Below the pieces are notes generated by a model. The model had not been told where the DNA came from, searched no databases, and was given only the letters and a program-made list of their open reading frames with translations. From Streptomyces brasiliensis (GTDB lineage Bacteria > Actinomycetota > Actinomycetes > Streptomycetales > Streptomycetaceae): a stretch of DNA of 64,000 bases. The DNA lies in NCBI RefSeq assembly GCF_014647875.1, contig NZ_BMQA01000006.1, forward strand, positions 124,001 to 188,000. The letters are read 5' to 3'. A program made the translations under genes and the position numbers. Positions within the stretch are counted from its first letter, which is position 1. The number at the start of each line of letters is the position of its first letter. Of this stretch, positions 49,009 to 58,416 are shown one piece after another.

Positions 49009-50913
49009 CTAGAGAGCCGCGGCACCGCGCTCGCGCAGCGCCTGTCCGTACTGCTGGAGCACCCACAACTCGTTCTGTACGGCGGCGAGATGGGCGGGGT
49101 CGCCGTTCGTACCGAGGCGGGTGAGGGTGATCTGGATCTCGTGGATGCGGCGGTCGACGGCCCGGCGGCGGACCCAGACGAGTTGTTCGCCCGCGTAGGC
49201 CTCGTCGACCGTGCGGCGCATGATCGCTTCGACGGCCAGCTCCGTCACCATCGCGCGGACCGTGTCGTCGGGGGCCGCCTCGCGGACGCGGACCAGGTAC
49301 TCCTGCGGGTCCTGGACGCCGTACTCGACGCCGCCCGCGTCCATGACGGCCTGGCGTACGGCCGCGTAGGACGCGGCGGTGAACTCGTCGACGCCGTACG
49401 CGTCGAACGCGGGGGCCACCAACTCCGGGCGCTGGAGGGCGAGTTTGAGCAGCTCGCGTTCCGTGGCGTACACCGGGTTGCGGAGGTTGAGGGCCGGGCC
49501 CGGGGGCGTGGGACGGGCGGCCGGTGTGTCGTACCGCTGCTGCGGGGTGCGGGCCGGAGCCGGGCCCTTGCCGCCCCGGTCGCGGGCCCAGCGGGCCAGT
49601 TGCGCGACGCGCTTGACCACGAACTGGGTGTCCAGGATGCCGAGCATGCCCGCGAGTTCGACGGCGACCTCGTGCTGGGCTCCGCTGTTCTTGATGCGGG
49701 CGACGATCGGCGCGGCCTCGTCCAGCGCGGCGGCGCGGCCCGCCGGGGTGTCGAGGTCGTACCGGCCGACGACCTGCCGCAGCGCGAACTCGAAGAGCGG
49801 GGTGCGGGGTTCGACCAGGTCGGCGACCGCCTCGTCGCCCTTCGCGAGGCGCAGGTCGCAGGGGTCCATACCGTCGGGGGCGATGGCGATGTACGTCTCG
49901 GCGGCGAACTTCTGGTCGTCCTCGAAGGCACGCAGAGCCGCTTTCTGGCCGGCCGCGTCGCCGTCGAAGGTGAAGATCACGCGGGCGCTGCCGTTGTCCA
50001 TCAGCAGCCGGCGCAGGATCTTGATGTGGTCGCCGCCGAAGGCCGTGCCGCAGGTCGCGATGGCCGTCGTCACGCCCGCGAGGTGGCAGGCCATGACGTC
50101 GGTGTAGCCCTCGACGACCACCGCGCGGCTGGCCTTCGCGATGTCCTTCTTGGCGAGATCGATGCCGTAGAGGACCTGCGACTTCTTGTAGATCGCCGTC
50201 TCGGGGGTGTTGAGGTACTTGGGGCCGTTGTCCGCCTCGTACAGCTTGCGGGCGCCGAAGCCGACGACCTCGCCGCCGATGTCGCGGATCGGCCACATGA
50301 GGCGGCCGCGGAAGCGGTCGATGGGGCCGCGGCGGCCCTCCTGGGCGAGGCCGGACAGCAGCAGTTCCTTGTCGGTGAAGCCCTTGCCGCGCAGATAGCG
50401 GGTGAGGTGGTCCCAGCCCTGGGGGCTGTAGCCGACGCCGAAGTGGACGGCGGCGGCCTGGTCGAAGCCGCGCTCGGCGAGGAAGATCCGGCCGGTGTCG
50501 GCCTCGGGGCCGGTGGCGAGCTGCTCGGCGTACCACTCGGCGGCGATCTTGTGCGCCTCGACCAGACGGATGCGCTCACCGCGCTGGTGGGCGGGGTTGT
50601 ACCCACCCTCCTCGTAGCGCAGGGTGATGCCGGCCTGGGCGGCGAGACGCTCGACGGCCTCCGAGAAGGAGAGGTGGTCGACCTTCATCACGAACGTGAT
50701 GGTGTCGCCGCCCTCCTGGCAGCCGAAGCAGTGGAAGAGCCCCTTGCTAGGGCTGACCTGGAAGGACGGCGACTTCTCGTCGTGGAACGGGCACAGCCCC
50801 TTGAGGTTGCCGCCGCCCGCGTTGCGCAGCTGGAGGTACTCGGACACGACGGCGTCGATCGGAACCGCGTCCCGTACCGCCTTCACGTCCTCATCGTTGA
50901 TCCGTCCTGCCAC
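49009..50913 (-). CDS. dnaG: DNA primase
   Basis: The 634-residue primase makes RNA primers at the replication fork. The N-terminal zinc-binding domain has C41, H44, C62 and C65 (CPFHDEKSPSF and HCFGC). The catalytic core contains RFRGRLMWPIRDIGGEVVGF, the TOPRIM segment AVVVEGYTDVMACHLAG, and FTFDGDAAGQKAALRAF with the metal-binding Asp residues. The C-terminal 200 residues form the DnaB-interacting helicase-binding domain. It starts IND-EDV-KAVRDAV as typical actinobacterial DnaG. The sigma factor gene hrdA follows in the same direction, recalling the dnaG-rpoD linkage of other bacteria. Confidence 0.97.
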   Translation of the reverse strand: MAGRINDEDVKAVRDAVPIDAVVSEYLQLRNAGGGNLKGLCPFHDEKSPSFQVSPSKGLFHCFGCQEGGDTITFVMKVDHLSFSEAVERLAAQAGITLRYEEGGYNPAHQRGERIRLVEAHKIAAEWYAEQLATGPEADTGRIFLAERGFDQAAAVHFGVGYSPQGWDHLTRYLRGKGFTDKELLLSGLAQEGRRGPIDRFRGRLMWPIRDIGGEVVGFGARKLYEADNGPKYLNTPETAIYKKSQVLYGIDLAKKDIAKASRAVVVEGYTDVMACHLAGVTTAIATCGTAFGGDHIKILRRLLMDNGSARVIFTFDGDAAGQKAALRAFEDDQKFAAETYIAIAPDGMDPCDLRLAKGDEAVADLVEPRTPLFEFALRQVVGRYDLDTPAGRAAALDEAAPIVARIKNSGAQHEVAVELAGMLGILDTQFVVKRVAQLARWARDRGGKGPAPARTPQQRYDTPAARPTPPGPALNLRNPVYATERELLKLALQRPELVAPAFDAYGVDEFTAASYAAVRQAVMDAGGVEYGVQDPQEYLVRVREAAPDDTVRAMVTELAVEAIMRRTVDEAYAGEQLVWVRRRAVDRRIHEIQITLTRLGTNGDPAHLAAVQNELWVLQQYGQALRERGAAAL

Positions 50914-51011
50914 GCACTGATTCTACGGGGCCGATCCGACACTCCTGGGGCTCGATGTCTTCCGGCGGGGGTCCGGGGGCGCCGACCGGAAGAGGCAGCA
51001 CGGGGGCTGCA

Positions 51012-51049
51012 GCGCCCCGAGGGGGCGCGGGGAACGGCGCGCCCAGCCA
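51012..51049. repeat. Streptomyces intergenic repeat, copy 4
   Basis: GCGCCCC-GAG-GGGGCGC continues as GGGGAACGGCGCGCCCAGCCA, the same element family as at 11971 and 42242. It lies in the gap between the reductase gene (51093) and dnaG (50913). Confidence 0.72.
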
Positions 51050-51092
51050 TATGGCGACCTGCACCCGCAAGACGACCGGACCCGGCAGACGC

Positions 51093-52358
51093 CTAGGCGC
51101 CCAGGCTGTCCAAGGGCACGTGCGGGTCCGCCAGGTTCTCCGTGTTCACCCGGGTCCTCGACCGGATCAGCTGCTGGATGGGATCTGTGACGTCCCACAC
51201 ATTCACGTTCATCCCGGCGAGGACCCGGCCCTCCTTCAGCCAGAACGCGATGAACTCCCGCTTGCCCGCGTCACCTCGGATCACGACCTCGTCGTACGAC
51301 CCCGGCGGCGCCCAGCCGCTGTACTCCATCCCCAGGTCGTACTGGTCGGTGAAGAAGTACGGCACCCGGTCGTAGATCACGTCCCGCCCGAGCATCGCGC
51401 GCGCCGCCGCGGGACCGCCGTTGAGCGCGTTCGCCCAGTGCTCCACCCGCAGCCGCGTGCCGAACAGGGCGAGCGGGAACGACGCCACGTCCCCGGCCGC
51501 GAAGATGTCGGGGTCGGAGGTGCGCAGCCGCTCGTCCACCACGACGCCCCCGCCGTGGGCCCGGTCGGCCAGCTCGAGCCCGGCCGCCTCGGCCAGCCCG
51601 ATGCGCGGCGCCGCGCCGATCGCCGCGAGGACGTCGTGCGCCGGATGCTCCTCGCCGTCGTCGGTGCGGGCGGCCAGCACCATGCCGGCCTGGCCGACGA
51701 TCTCCGTCAGCCGCGCGCCGAAGTGGAAGCGGACGCCGTGCTCGCGGTGCAGCTCACCGAAGACGTTGCCCAGCTCGGGGCCGAGGGCGCCGTACAGCGG
51801 GGTCGGCGCGGGTTCGACCACGGTGACCTCGGCGCCGTACTCACGGGCCGCCGCCGCGACCTCGAGACCGATCCAGCCCGCCCCCGCGATCACGATGTGC
51901 CCGTTCTCCCGGCCCAGCGAGGTGAGCACGCCCTTGAGCCGCTCGGCGTGGGCCAGGCGGCGCAGATGGTGGACGCCGGCGAGGTCGGTGCCGGGGATGT
52001 CGAGGCGGCGGGGCTCCGCGCCGGTGGCGAGCAGCAGCTTGTCGTAGTGCACCTGGGTGCCGTCGTCGCCGAAGTGGACGGTCTTCGCGGCGCGGTCGAT
52101 CGAGTCGACGGTCTGGCCGAGGTGCAGCTCGATGTCGTTCTGCGCGTACCAGGCGGGCTCGTGCACGAAGACGCTGTCCCGCTCCTCCTTGCCGAGCAGG
52201 TAGCCCTTGGACAGCGGCGGGCGCTCATAGGGGTGGTCGCGTTCGTCACCGATCAGTATCACGCGCCCGGTGAAGCCCTCCGCCCGGAGCGTCTCGGCCG
52301 CCTTGGCGCCGGCCAGGCCGCCTCCGACGATGACGAATGTCTGATCCGCGTCGACCAC
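51093..52358 (-). CDS. FAD/NAD(P)-dependent ferredoxin reductase-type oxidoreductase
   Basis: A 421-residue two-dinucleotide-fold flavoprotein. FAD motif FVIVGGGLAGAKAAETLRAE is at the N-terminus and the NAD(P)H motif IVIAGAGWIGLEVAAAAREY is mid-protein. The second FAD contact is SDPDIFAAGDVASFPL. ERPPLSKGYLLG and LLLATGAEPRRLDIPG are typical of oxygenase-coupled ferredoxin (rubredoxin) reductases, which pass electrons from NAD(P)H to a ferredoxin and so to cytochromes P450 or Rieske oxygenases. The partner ferredoxin is not encoded nearby. It lies between dgt and dnaG, with a repeat element upstream of dnaG. Confidence 0.92.
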   Translation of the reverse strand: MVDADQTFVIVGGGLAGAKAAETLRAEGFTGRVILIGDERDHPYERPPLSKGYLLGKEERDSVFVHEPAWYAQNDIELHLGQTVDSIDRAAKTVHFGDDGTQVHYDKLLLATGAEPRRLDIPGTDLAGVHHLRRLAHAERLKGVLTSLGRENGHIVIAGAGWIGLEVAAAAREYGAEVTVVEPAPTPLYGALGPELGNVFGELHREHGVRFHFGARLTEIVGQAGMVLAARTDDGEEHPAHDVLAAIGAAPRIGLAEAAGLELADRAHGGGVVVDERLRTSDPDIFAAGDVASFPLALFGTRLRVEHWANALNGGPAAARAMLGRDVIYDRVPYFFTDQYDLGMEYSGWAPPGSYDEVVIRGDAGKREFIAFWLKEGRVLAGMNVNVWDVTDPIQQLIRSRTRVNTENLADPHVPLDSLGA

Positions 52359-52493
52359 TTGATGCCTCCTCGTAAGGGTGCCGCCACATGCGAGCGTCCC
52401 GCACCGCGTGTGCTGCGGGAAGAGGGAGTGCCCCGATCAGGCCACCCGGCGCCACATCCGTGTCACACGCACACCGCCAGTTTCCCGTGTAGG

Positions 52494-53756
52494 TCACACG
52501 CGTCCCGTCAGGCGCGCGTGCAGCGAACGGGCGGAGGCGTCGGTGAGGGACGCGATCTGGTCGACGATCACGCGTTTGCGCGCGTGGTCGTCGGGTGCCG
52601 CCTCGAACAGGGCGCGGAACTGCGGGTCCAGGCCGTCGGGGGCGCGGGCGGTGAGCGCCTCGGCCAGCTCCGCGACGACGATCCGCTGGTCGGCGCGGAG
52701 CCGCTCCTGTTCGGCGCGCTGCATGACGTACCGGTCGGCGACCGCCTTGAGGACCGCACACTCCATCCGGGTGCTTCTCGGTACGACGAGTTCGGCGCCG
52801 TATCTCGTCAGCCGCCCGCTGCCGTACGCCTCCCGTGTGGCGCCCTCCGCCGCCAGGCAGAACCGGCCGATCAGCTGACTCGTCGCGTCCTTGAGGCGGG
52901 CCTGGGCGACCGCCGTGCCGTCGTAGCCGTGCGGCCACCACTCCTGGTCCTGGAGCCGGTCGAGCGCCTCGGCGAGTTCGGCGGGGTCGGTGCCGGCCGG
53001 GACGTAGCGGCCGACGGCGACCTCGAACACCGCCCGGCGCTCCGGCTCGGCGTGCAGACAGTCGGGGTCGATGTGGCCGGCGTGCAGGCCGTCCTCGACG
53101 TCGTGCACCGAGTACGCCACGTCGTCCGACCAGTCCATGACCTGTGCCTCGAAGCACGTGCGCCTGCCGGGCGCCTCCTTGCGGACCCAGTCGAAGACCG
53201 GCCGGTCGTCCTCGTACACCCCGAACTTCGGGGACGCCGGGTCGGTGGGGTGGCCGCCGCGCTGCCACGGGTACTTGGTGGCGGCGTCGAGGGTGGCGCG
53301 GGTGAGGTTGAGGCCGACGGAGCCCTCCGGGGTGAAGCGTTTCGGCTCGATGCGCGTCAGGAGTCTCAGGGACTGGGCGTTGCCCTCGAAGCCGCCGCAG
53401 TCGTCGGCGAACTCGTTCAGCGCCTGTTCGCCGTTGTGGCCGAACGGGGGGTGGCCGAGGTCGTGGGACAGGCAGGCGGCCTCGACCAGGTCGGGGTCAC
53501 AGCCGAGGGCGGCGCCCAGCTCGCGGCCGACCTGAGCGCACTCGAGGGAGTGGGTGAGGCGGGTGCGGGGGCTGGCGTCCCATGCCTGGGTCTGGGCACC
53601 GGGCGTGACGACCTGGGTCTTGCCGGCGAGGCGTCGTAGGGCCGCGGAGTGGAGGATGCGGGCCCGGTCGCGTTGGAACGCGGTGCGGCCGGGGCGTTTG
53701 TCGGGCTCCGGGGCCCATCGTTCGGCTGACGCCGGGTCGTATGCGATGCCTGCCAT
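52494..53756 (-). CDS. dgt: Deoxyguanosinetriphosphate triphosphohydrolase (dGTPase)
   Basis: A 420-residue HD-domain phosphohydrolase that cleaves dGTP (or other dNTPs) to the nucleoside and triphosphate, limiting the dNTP pool. The metal-binding motifs are H in [19 protein letters not shown], the HD pair in [18 protein letters not shown], and later D in [15 protein letters not shown]. The N-terminus ([20 protein letters not shown]) is the conserved family nucleotide-binding segment. Length is normal for the single-chain actinobacterial type. A 135-nt gap separates it from the downstream reductase gene; proximity to dnaG is typical in actinobacteria. Confidence 0.95.
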   Translation of the reverse strand: MAGIAYDPASAERWAPEPDKRPGRTAFQRDRARILHSAALRRLAGKTQVVTPGAQTQAWDASPRTRLTHSLECAQVGRELGAALGCDPDLVEAACLSHDLGHPPFGHNGEQALNEFADDCGGFEGNAQSLRLLTRIEPKRFTPEGSVGLNLTRATLDAATKYPWQRGGHPTDPASPKFGVYEDDRPVFDWVRKEAPGRRTCFEAQVMDWSDDVAYSVHDVEDGLHAGHIDPDCLHAEPERRAVFEVAVGRYVPAGTDPAELAEALDRLQDQEWWPHGYDGTAVAQARLKDATSQLIGRFCLAAEGATREAYGSGRLTRYGAELVVPRSTRMECAVLKAVADRYVMQRAEQERLRADQRIVVAELAEALTARAPDGLDPQFRALFEAAPDDHARKRVIVDQIASLTDASARSLHARLTGRV

Positions 53757-53873
53757 GGTTCGACAGTAGACGCCTCATCGTCTGCCGGGTTCGCTCGAGT
53801 ACGCGGGCGCGGGTTGTGTGTGGTCGATCGCGCCCACGCGGCGGAGCCGCACATCGATACAGCCGCGCGCCCC

Positions 53874-54728
53874 TCAAGCAGCCGTCCTTGCCGAAGTCGA
53901 CAAGCTCTGCTCGTAGCGGTGGACGATCAACTTGGCCATCGCCTCGTGGGCTCCCAAAGGTGCCGACGCGATCCACGGGGCCGCTTCCGCGCACTGCGTT
54001 GCGAACCGGCCCGGAGCTGTGAAACAAGACGCCACCGCGATCCTGTTGCGGCCCCTTGCCGTCAGGGAACGTACCGCCGTCTCCACCGTCGGCGCCGCCG
54101 CCGACGCGTACGCCGGGACCACCGGGACGCCCAGGCGGGCGGCCAGGAGGTGGGCCGTGCGGCGGGTGTCCTTGGCCGAGTCGGGGTCGCGGGAGCCCGC
54201 CGCGGCCAGGACCACGCCGCTCGTGCGGCGGGTGGCATCGGCCATCCGGGTGCGCCAGCCGGCTTCGATCAGACGGGCGTGGAGGGTGTCCACGAGGAGG
54301 GGGTGCGGGCCGAGCGGGGCCGCCACGCGCGCGTGGGCCCCGGCGGCCGCCGCCATCTCGGGGATGTCCCGTTCGACGTGGTAGCCGCGGCTGAGCAGCA
54401 GCGGGACGAGGACGGCGGGGGTGGTTCCGAGGGCGGCGAGGGTGTCGGGGAGCAGTGGCTCGTCGAGTTCGATGTGGCCGAGGTGCACGGGCACGGCCGG
54501 GCGCAGCCGCCGTACACGGTCCATCAGCGCGCGGACGGTGCCCAGCGCACGCGGGTCGCGGCTGCCGTGGGCCACGAGGACCAGGGCGGGCGGTCCCGGG
54601 CGGCGCCTGCCGCTCGGCGAGACGGGGCTGAGCCGGCCGGCGAGCCGGCTGCTGATGCTGTTCATGAGGTGCGCCGTACTGTCGAGGTGGAGGCCGGACT
54701 CGTCACGAAAAGGGGTCGACGCCGTCAT
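53874..54728 (-). CDS. Sirohydrochlorin chelatase/cobalamin-type CbiX family protein
   Basis: A 284-residue protein with two CbiX-like halves. The first begins PPALVLVAHGSRDPRALGTV, with His and Glu metal-site residues (HLGHIELDEPLL; VPLLLSRGYHVERDI). The second half (VVLAAAGSRDPDSAKDTRRT, VASCFTAPGRFATQCAEAAP) is degenerate. Long CbiX proteins insert Fe2+ or Co2+ into sirohydrochlorin to give sirohaem or a cobalamin precursor. It lies near the nitrate reductase gene, and sirohaem is needed by assimilatory nitrite and sulfite reductases, so iron chelation is the likelier role. The start may be internal to the 40-residue N-terminal extension. Confidence 0.88.
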   Translation of the reverse strand: MTASTPFRDESGLHLDSTAHLMNSISSRLAGRLSPVSPSGRRRPGPPALVLVAHGSRDPRALGTVRALMDRVRRLRPAVPVHLGHIELDEPLLPDTLAALGTTPAVLVPLLLSRGYHVERDIPEMAAAAGAHARVAAPLGPHPLLVDTLHARLIEAGWRTRMADATRRTSGVVLAAAGSRDPDSAKDTRRTAHLLAARLGVPVVPAYASAAAPTVETAVRSLTARGRNRIAVASCFTAPGRFATQCAEAAPWIASAPLGAHEAMAKLIVHRYEQSLSTSARTAA

Positions 54729-54886
54729 GGAGCGATCCTGACGGCGGGACGTTGCGCGTCCGTTGCGCCGCGGTCACGAGTGTTTTCCGGCGTTTCACGC
54801 CAAGGGTCCGCACGATGTGAGGCCGCGTGGTGAACCGGATCGTCGTGGGCCGCGTCTTGAAGGGACGAGGCGAACCGGGGGGACGT

Positions 54887-55564
54887 ATGAAGATCCGTCG
54901 GCCGCAGCTGCCCCGCACGCGTGCCGGGTGGCGGCGACTGGTGCAGGGGGTGATGGCCGGGTGCGTGCTGGCGCTGCTTCCCGCGACCTGGCTGTTCGTG
55001 TCCACCGGCGACCGGCTCCGAGATGCCGCGGACGTACCGCGCACCCAGGTCGCCGTCGTGTTCGGGGCCGGTCTGTGGGACGGCGAGCCGTCGCCGTACC
55101 TCGCGCACCGGCTGGACGCCGCGGCCGAGTTGTACCGGGCCGGGCGGATCAAGGTCGTCCTGGTCACCGGCGACAACAGCCGCGAGGACTACGACGAGCC
55201 GGACGCCATGCGCGCCTACCTCACCCGGCACGGCGTCCCGGACGCCCGCATCGTCAGTGACTACGCGGGCTTCGACACCTGGGACTCCTGCGTCCGCGCG
55301 AAGAGGATCTTCGGCGTCGACCGGGCGGTCCTGATCAGCCAGGGCTTCCACATCCGGCGCGCGGTCGCCCTGTGCGAGGCGGCGGGCGTCGACTCGTACG
55401 GCGTCGGGGTGTCCGACAAGCACGACGTGACCTGGTACTACGGCGGCACCCGCGAGGTCTTCGCGGCGGGCAAGGCGGCGCTGGACGTCGTGTTCCGGCC
55501 GGATCCGCGCTTCCTGGGGCCGAAGGAGCCGGGGGTCGCGCGGGCGCTGGCCTCCGGGCGATGA
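54887..55564 (+). CDS. SanA/YdcF-like DUF218 membrane protein
   Basis: A 225-residue protein beginning with a basic stretch and one membrane segment (about 18-38: LVQGVMAGCVLALLPATWLF). A DUF218 domain follows with VAVVFGAGLWDGEPSPYLAH, KVVLVTGDNSREDYDEPDAM, VSDYAGFDTWDSCVRAKRIF and AVLISQGFHIRRAVALCEAA. E. coli SanA and ElyC belong here and influence envelope permeability and vancomycin sensitivity. The start is the ATG at 54887 after GGGGGGACGT; the frame is open from 54827. It lies beside nasA but runs independently. Confidence 0.88.
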   Translation: MKIRRPQLPRTRAGWRRLVQGVMAGCVLALLPATWLFVSTGDRLRDAADVPRTQVAVVFGAGLWDGEPSPYLAHRLDAAAELYRAGRIKVVLVTGDNSREDYDEPDAMRAYLTRHGVPDARIVSDYAGFDTWDSCVRAKRIFGVDRAVLISQGFHIRRAVALCEAAGVDSYGVGVSDKHDVTWYYGGTREVFAAGKAALDVVFRPDPRFLGPKEPGVARALASGR

Positions 55565-55669
55565 GCGGGGGACCTCACGGTGCGCGGGGCACGGCGGGGA
55601 GGTGGTCGTCCCGGCCGTGTAACCGGGGCTCGTCACGGGACGTAACAAGTACGACGCACTGTGGGCGGC

Positions 55670-57835
55670 ATGGACACCACCTCGACGCCCACCCACTGCC
55701 CGTACTGCGCCCTGCAGTGCGGGATGAACGTGACGCCGGTGCCGGGGGGCGCCGAGGTGACCGGGCGCACCGACTTCCCGGTGAACCGGGGAGCGCTGTG
55801 CGGCAAGGGCCGTACGGCCCCGGCGGTGCTCTCGTCCGCGGTGCGGCCGACCTCCCCGCTGGTGCGTTCGGACGACGGCTCGAAGCTCGTGCCCGCGTCC
55901 TGGAGGGAAGCCCTCGATCGCGTCGCCGCCGGTCTCTCCCGGGCCCGGACGGGGTACGGACCGGACGCCTGCGGGGTGTTCGGCGGGGGCGGGCTGACGA
56001 ACGAGAAGGCGTACACACTCGGGAAGTTCGCGCGTGTCGTCCTCGGCACCTCGCAGATCGACTACAACGGCCGCTTCTGCATGTCGTCCGCTGCGGCCGC
56101 CGGCACGAAGGCCTTCGGTCTGGACCGGGGGCTGCCCTTCCCGCTGGAGGACGTCCCGAGGACGGGCTGTGTGATCCTCGTCGGCTCCAACCTCGCCGAG
56201 ACGATGCCGCCGGCGCTGCGGTACTTCTCCGAACTGCGGGAGAACAGCGGCACGTTGATCGTGGTCGATCCGCGCAGGACCAAGACGGCCGAGCAAGCCG
56301 ATCTGCATCTGGCGCCCCGGCCGGGGACCGATCTGGCCCTGGCGCTTGGCCTGTTGCACCTGGTGGTGGCGGAGGGCCGCACCGACGAGGCGTACATCCG
56401 TGAGCGCACGACCGGCTGGGCGGACGCGCGCGCGGCGGCGATGGCGCACTGGCCGGAGTACGTGGAGCGGATCACGGGTGTGGCGGTGCCGAAACTGCGG
56501 GAGGCGGTACGGCTGTTCTGCGAGCCGGAGGCGGCGATGGTCCTCACGGCCCGCGGTCCCGAGCAGCAGTCCAAGGGCACCGACACGGTGGGCGCGTGGA
56601 TCAACCTGTGCCTGGCGACCGGGCGGGCGGGCCGGCCGCTGTCCGGGTACGGCTGTCTGACCGGGCAGGGCAACGGGCAGGGCGGACGTGAACACGGCCA
56701 GAAGGCCGACCAGTTGCCGGGCTACCGCAAGCTGACGGATCCGGCGGCGCGGCGGCACGTGGCGGAGGTGTGGGGGGTGGACCCGGACTCGCTGCCGGGT
56801 CCTGGGCGCAGCGCCTACGAGCTGCTGGACGCGCTGGGCACGGACATCCGGGCCCTGCTGCTGATGGGTTCCAACCCGGTGGTCTCGGCGCCGCGTGCCG
56901 CGCATGTCGAGGGCCGGCTCAAGTCGCTCGATTTCCTGGCCGTCTGTGACGTGGTCCGCTCCGAGACGGCGGAACTCGCCGATGTCGTCCTGCCGGTCAC
57001 GCAGTGGGCCGAGGAGACGGGGACGACGACGAGTCTGGAGGGCCGTGTGCTGCTGCGGCGCCAGGCACTCACCCCGCCGGACGGGGTTCGCAGCGATCTG
57101 GAGGTCCTGCACGAACTGGCCGACCGGCTGGGCGTGGAGAAGGGCTTCCCGACGGACCCGGAGGAGGTCTTCGATGAGCTTCGCCGGGCGAGCGCGGGCG
57201 GCCCCGCCGACTACTCGGGGATCACCTATCGGCGGCTGGTGGCGGAGAACGGCGTGTTCTGGCCGTGCCCGGCGGGTGACGGTGCGGAGGACGGTGAGGA
57301 CGCGGCGCTGGACGCATACGTCGTCGACCCCGCGCAGGACCACGACGACGCCGTGCGCGCCGCCGTCCCGCACCCCGGCACTCCGCGGCTGTTCCTGGAC
57401 CGGTTCGCCACCGAGGACGGGCGGGCCCGGTTCGTCGCCGTGGCGCACCGGGCGCTCGCCGAGGAGCCGGACGACGAGTACCCGCTGCTGCTGACGACGG
57501 GCCGGGTGGTGTCCCAGTACCAGTCCGGCGCCCAGACGCGACGGGTGGCCGAGCTGAACGCCGCCGCACCGGGCCCGTTCGTCGAGCTGCACCCGTGGCT
57601 GGCGGCGCGGCTCGGGGCGGTCGACGGCGATCCGGTGGCCGTGATCTCGCGGCGCGGGCGCGCCGTGGCGCCGGCGCGCGTGACGACCTCGATCCGTCCG
57701 GACACGGTGTTCATGCCCTTCCACTGGCCGGGTGAGGGCCGCGCGAACACGCTCACCAACCCGGCCCTGGACCCGACTTCTCGGATGCCGGAGTTCAAGG
57801 CGTGCGCGGTGCGGGTGGAGGCCGTGGGGTCCTAA
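55670..57835 (+). CDS. nasA: Assimilatory nitrate reductase catalytic subunit
   Basis: A molybdopterin oxidoreductase of about 721 residues with an N-terminal 4Fe-4S motif (CPYCALQCGMNVTPV, then ALCGKG, giving CxxCxxxC...C). The MGD-binding regions are VILVGSNLAETMPPALRYF, IVVDPRRTKTAEQADLHLAP, YGCLTGQGNGQGGREHGQKA and LLMGSNPVVSAPRAAH. The C-terminal beta-barrel domain has LLTTGRVVSQYQSGAQTRRV and FMPFHWPGEGRAN. This is the NasA type, which reduces nitrate to nitrite in the cytoplasm. A second C-terminal 2Fe-2S BFD module is absent. The first codon may be the GTG at 55661. Three GTNAC-like motifs at 55619-55646 could be a weak GlnR site. Confidence 0.9.
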   Translation: MDTTSTPTHCPYCALQCGMNVTPVPGGAEVTGRTDFPVNRGALCGKGRTAPAVLSSAVRPTSPLVRSDDGSKLVPASWREALDRVAAGLSRARTGYGPDACGVFGGGGLTNEKAYTLGKFARVVLGTSQIDYNGRFCMSSAAAAGTKAFGLDRGLPFPLEDVPRTGCVILVGSNLAETMPPALRYFSELRENSGTLIVVDPRRTKTAEQADLHLAPRPGTDLALALGLLHLVVAEGRTDEAYIRERTTGWADARAAAMAHWPEYVERITGVAVPKLREAVRLFCEPEAAMVLTARGPEQQSKGTDTVGAWINLCLATGRAGRPLSGYGCLTGQGNGQGGREHGQKADQLPGYRKLTDPAARRHVAEVWGVDPDSLPGPGRSAYELLDALGTDIRALLLMGSNPVVSAPRAAHVEGRLKSLDFLAVCDVVRSETAELADVVLPVTQWAEETGTTTSLEGRVLLRRQALTPPDGVRSDLEVLHELADRLGVEKGFPTDPEEVFDELRRASAGGPADYSGITYRRLVAENGVFWPCPAGDGAEDGEDAALDAYVVDPAQDHDDAVRAAVPHPGTPRLFLDRFATEDGRARFVAVAHRALAEEPDDEYPLLLTTGRVVSQYQSGAQTRRVAELNAAAPGPFVELHPWLAARLGAVDGDPVAVISRRGRAVAPARVTTSIRPDTVFMPFHWPGEGRANTLTNPALDPTSRMPEFKACAVRVEAVGS

Positions 57836-58266
57836 CGGGGCCGGTGGGGGCGGCGGGTGTGCCAGTCGCCGCCGGGGACGAGCGTGCCGTGGGCGTGCAG
57901 ACGGGCGGCGACGGCCGGGGCGGCGACGTAGACCCAGGCCCGTGACGTGCTGCCGTCGGGGCGTACGACCTCGCGTTCGACGCGGTCGTAGAGGTTGCTC
58001 GGGTCGCCCGGCACGTACTCCTCCAACCGGTCCAGCTCCGCCAGGAGCCGGCTGTACGCCTCCGGCAGTGTGGTGACGAGTTCGCCGTGGGCCACTCCTG
58101 CCCGCGCCTCGACGGCGTACGGATAGCCGGGGCCGTCGTACAGCACCGCGCCCATGAGGCGGGCGGGCTCCTCCCTGCGCGTACGGCCGCGCAGGTGGCG
58201 GTCGTGGTTGGGCTCGCCGGGGCGGAGGGTGCCGTAGACGAAGAACGGCAGAACCGGAGTGATCAC
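57832..58266 (-). CDS. Gamma-glutamylcyclotransferase-like (AIG2/GGCT) protein
   Basis: A 144-residue protein with the family substrate-binding loop FFVYGTLRPGEPN near the start and a conserved acidic region (LDRLEEYVPGDP) where the catalytic Glu lies. The final part (RAWVYVAAPAVAA) is the last strand of the barrel. Family members convert gamma-glutamyl compounds to 5-oxoproline; others have unknown substrates. The start is a GTG at 58266. It overlaps the end of nasA by 4 nt tail-to-tail, so a shared terminator is not visible. Confidence 0.85.
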   Translation of the reverse strand: MITPVLPFFVYGTLRPGEPNHDRHLRGRTRREEPARLMGAVLYDGPGYPYAVEARAGVAHGELVTTLPEAYSRLLAELDRLEEYVPGDPSNLYDRVEREVVRPDGSTSRAWVYVAAPAVAARLHAHGTLVPGGDWHTRRPHRPR

Positions 58267-58320
58267 AGGACCGATTCTCTCCCCCCTTCACCCCCACACA
58301 CGTCTCCATGGAGGCGCTAT

Positions 58321-58335
58321 GGACATGACATGTCC
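58321..58335. promoter_or_regulatory. 15-bp perfect palindrome upstream of the metalloprotease
   Basis: GGACATG-A-CATGTCC is a perfect inverted repeat 81 nt upstream of the protease start. It lies in the short gap between that gene and the divergent cyclotransferase gene and is likely to be a regulator binding site. The regulator is not known to me. Confidence 0.5.
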
Positions 58336-58416
58336 GCGACCTCTTAAATCTCAGTCAACGTCTGCGCCATCCCCCCGCCCACCCCCACGCCGTCAGGCGC
58401 CTTCCCAAGGAGACCG

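Noticed and set aside
54725..58309. 1194-codon open frame on the minus strand
   Set aside because: Antisense to the SanA-like and nitrate reductase genes, both of which have clear catalytic motifs. No domain or ribosome-binding site supports it.
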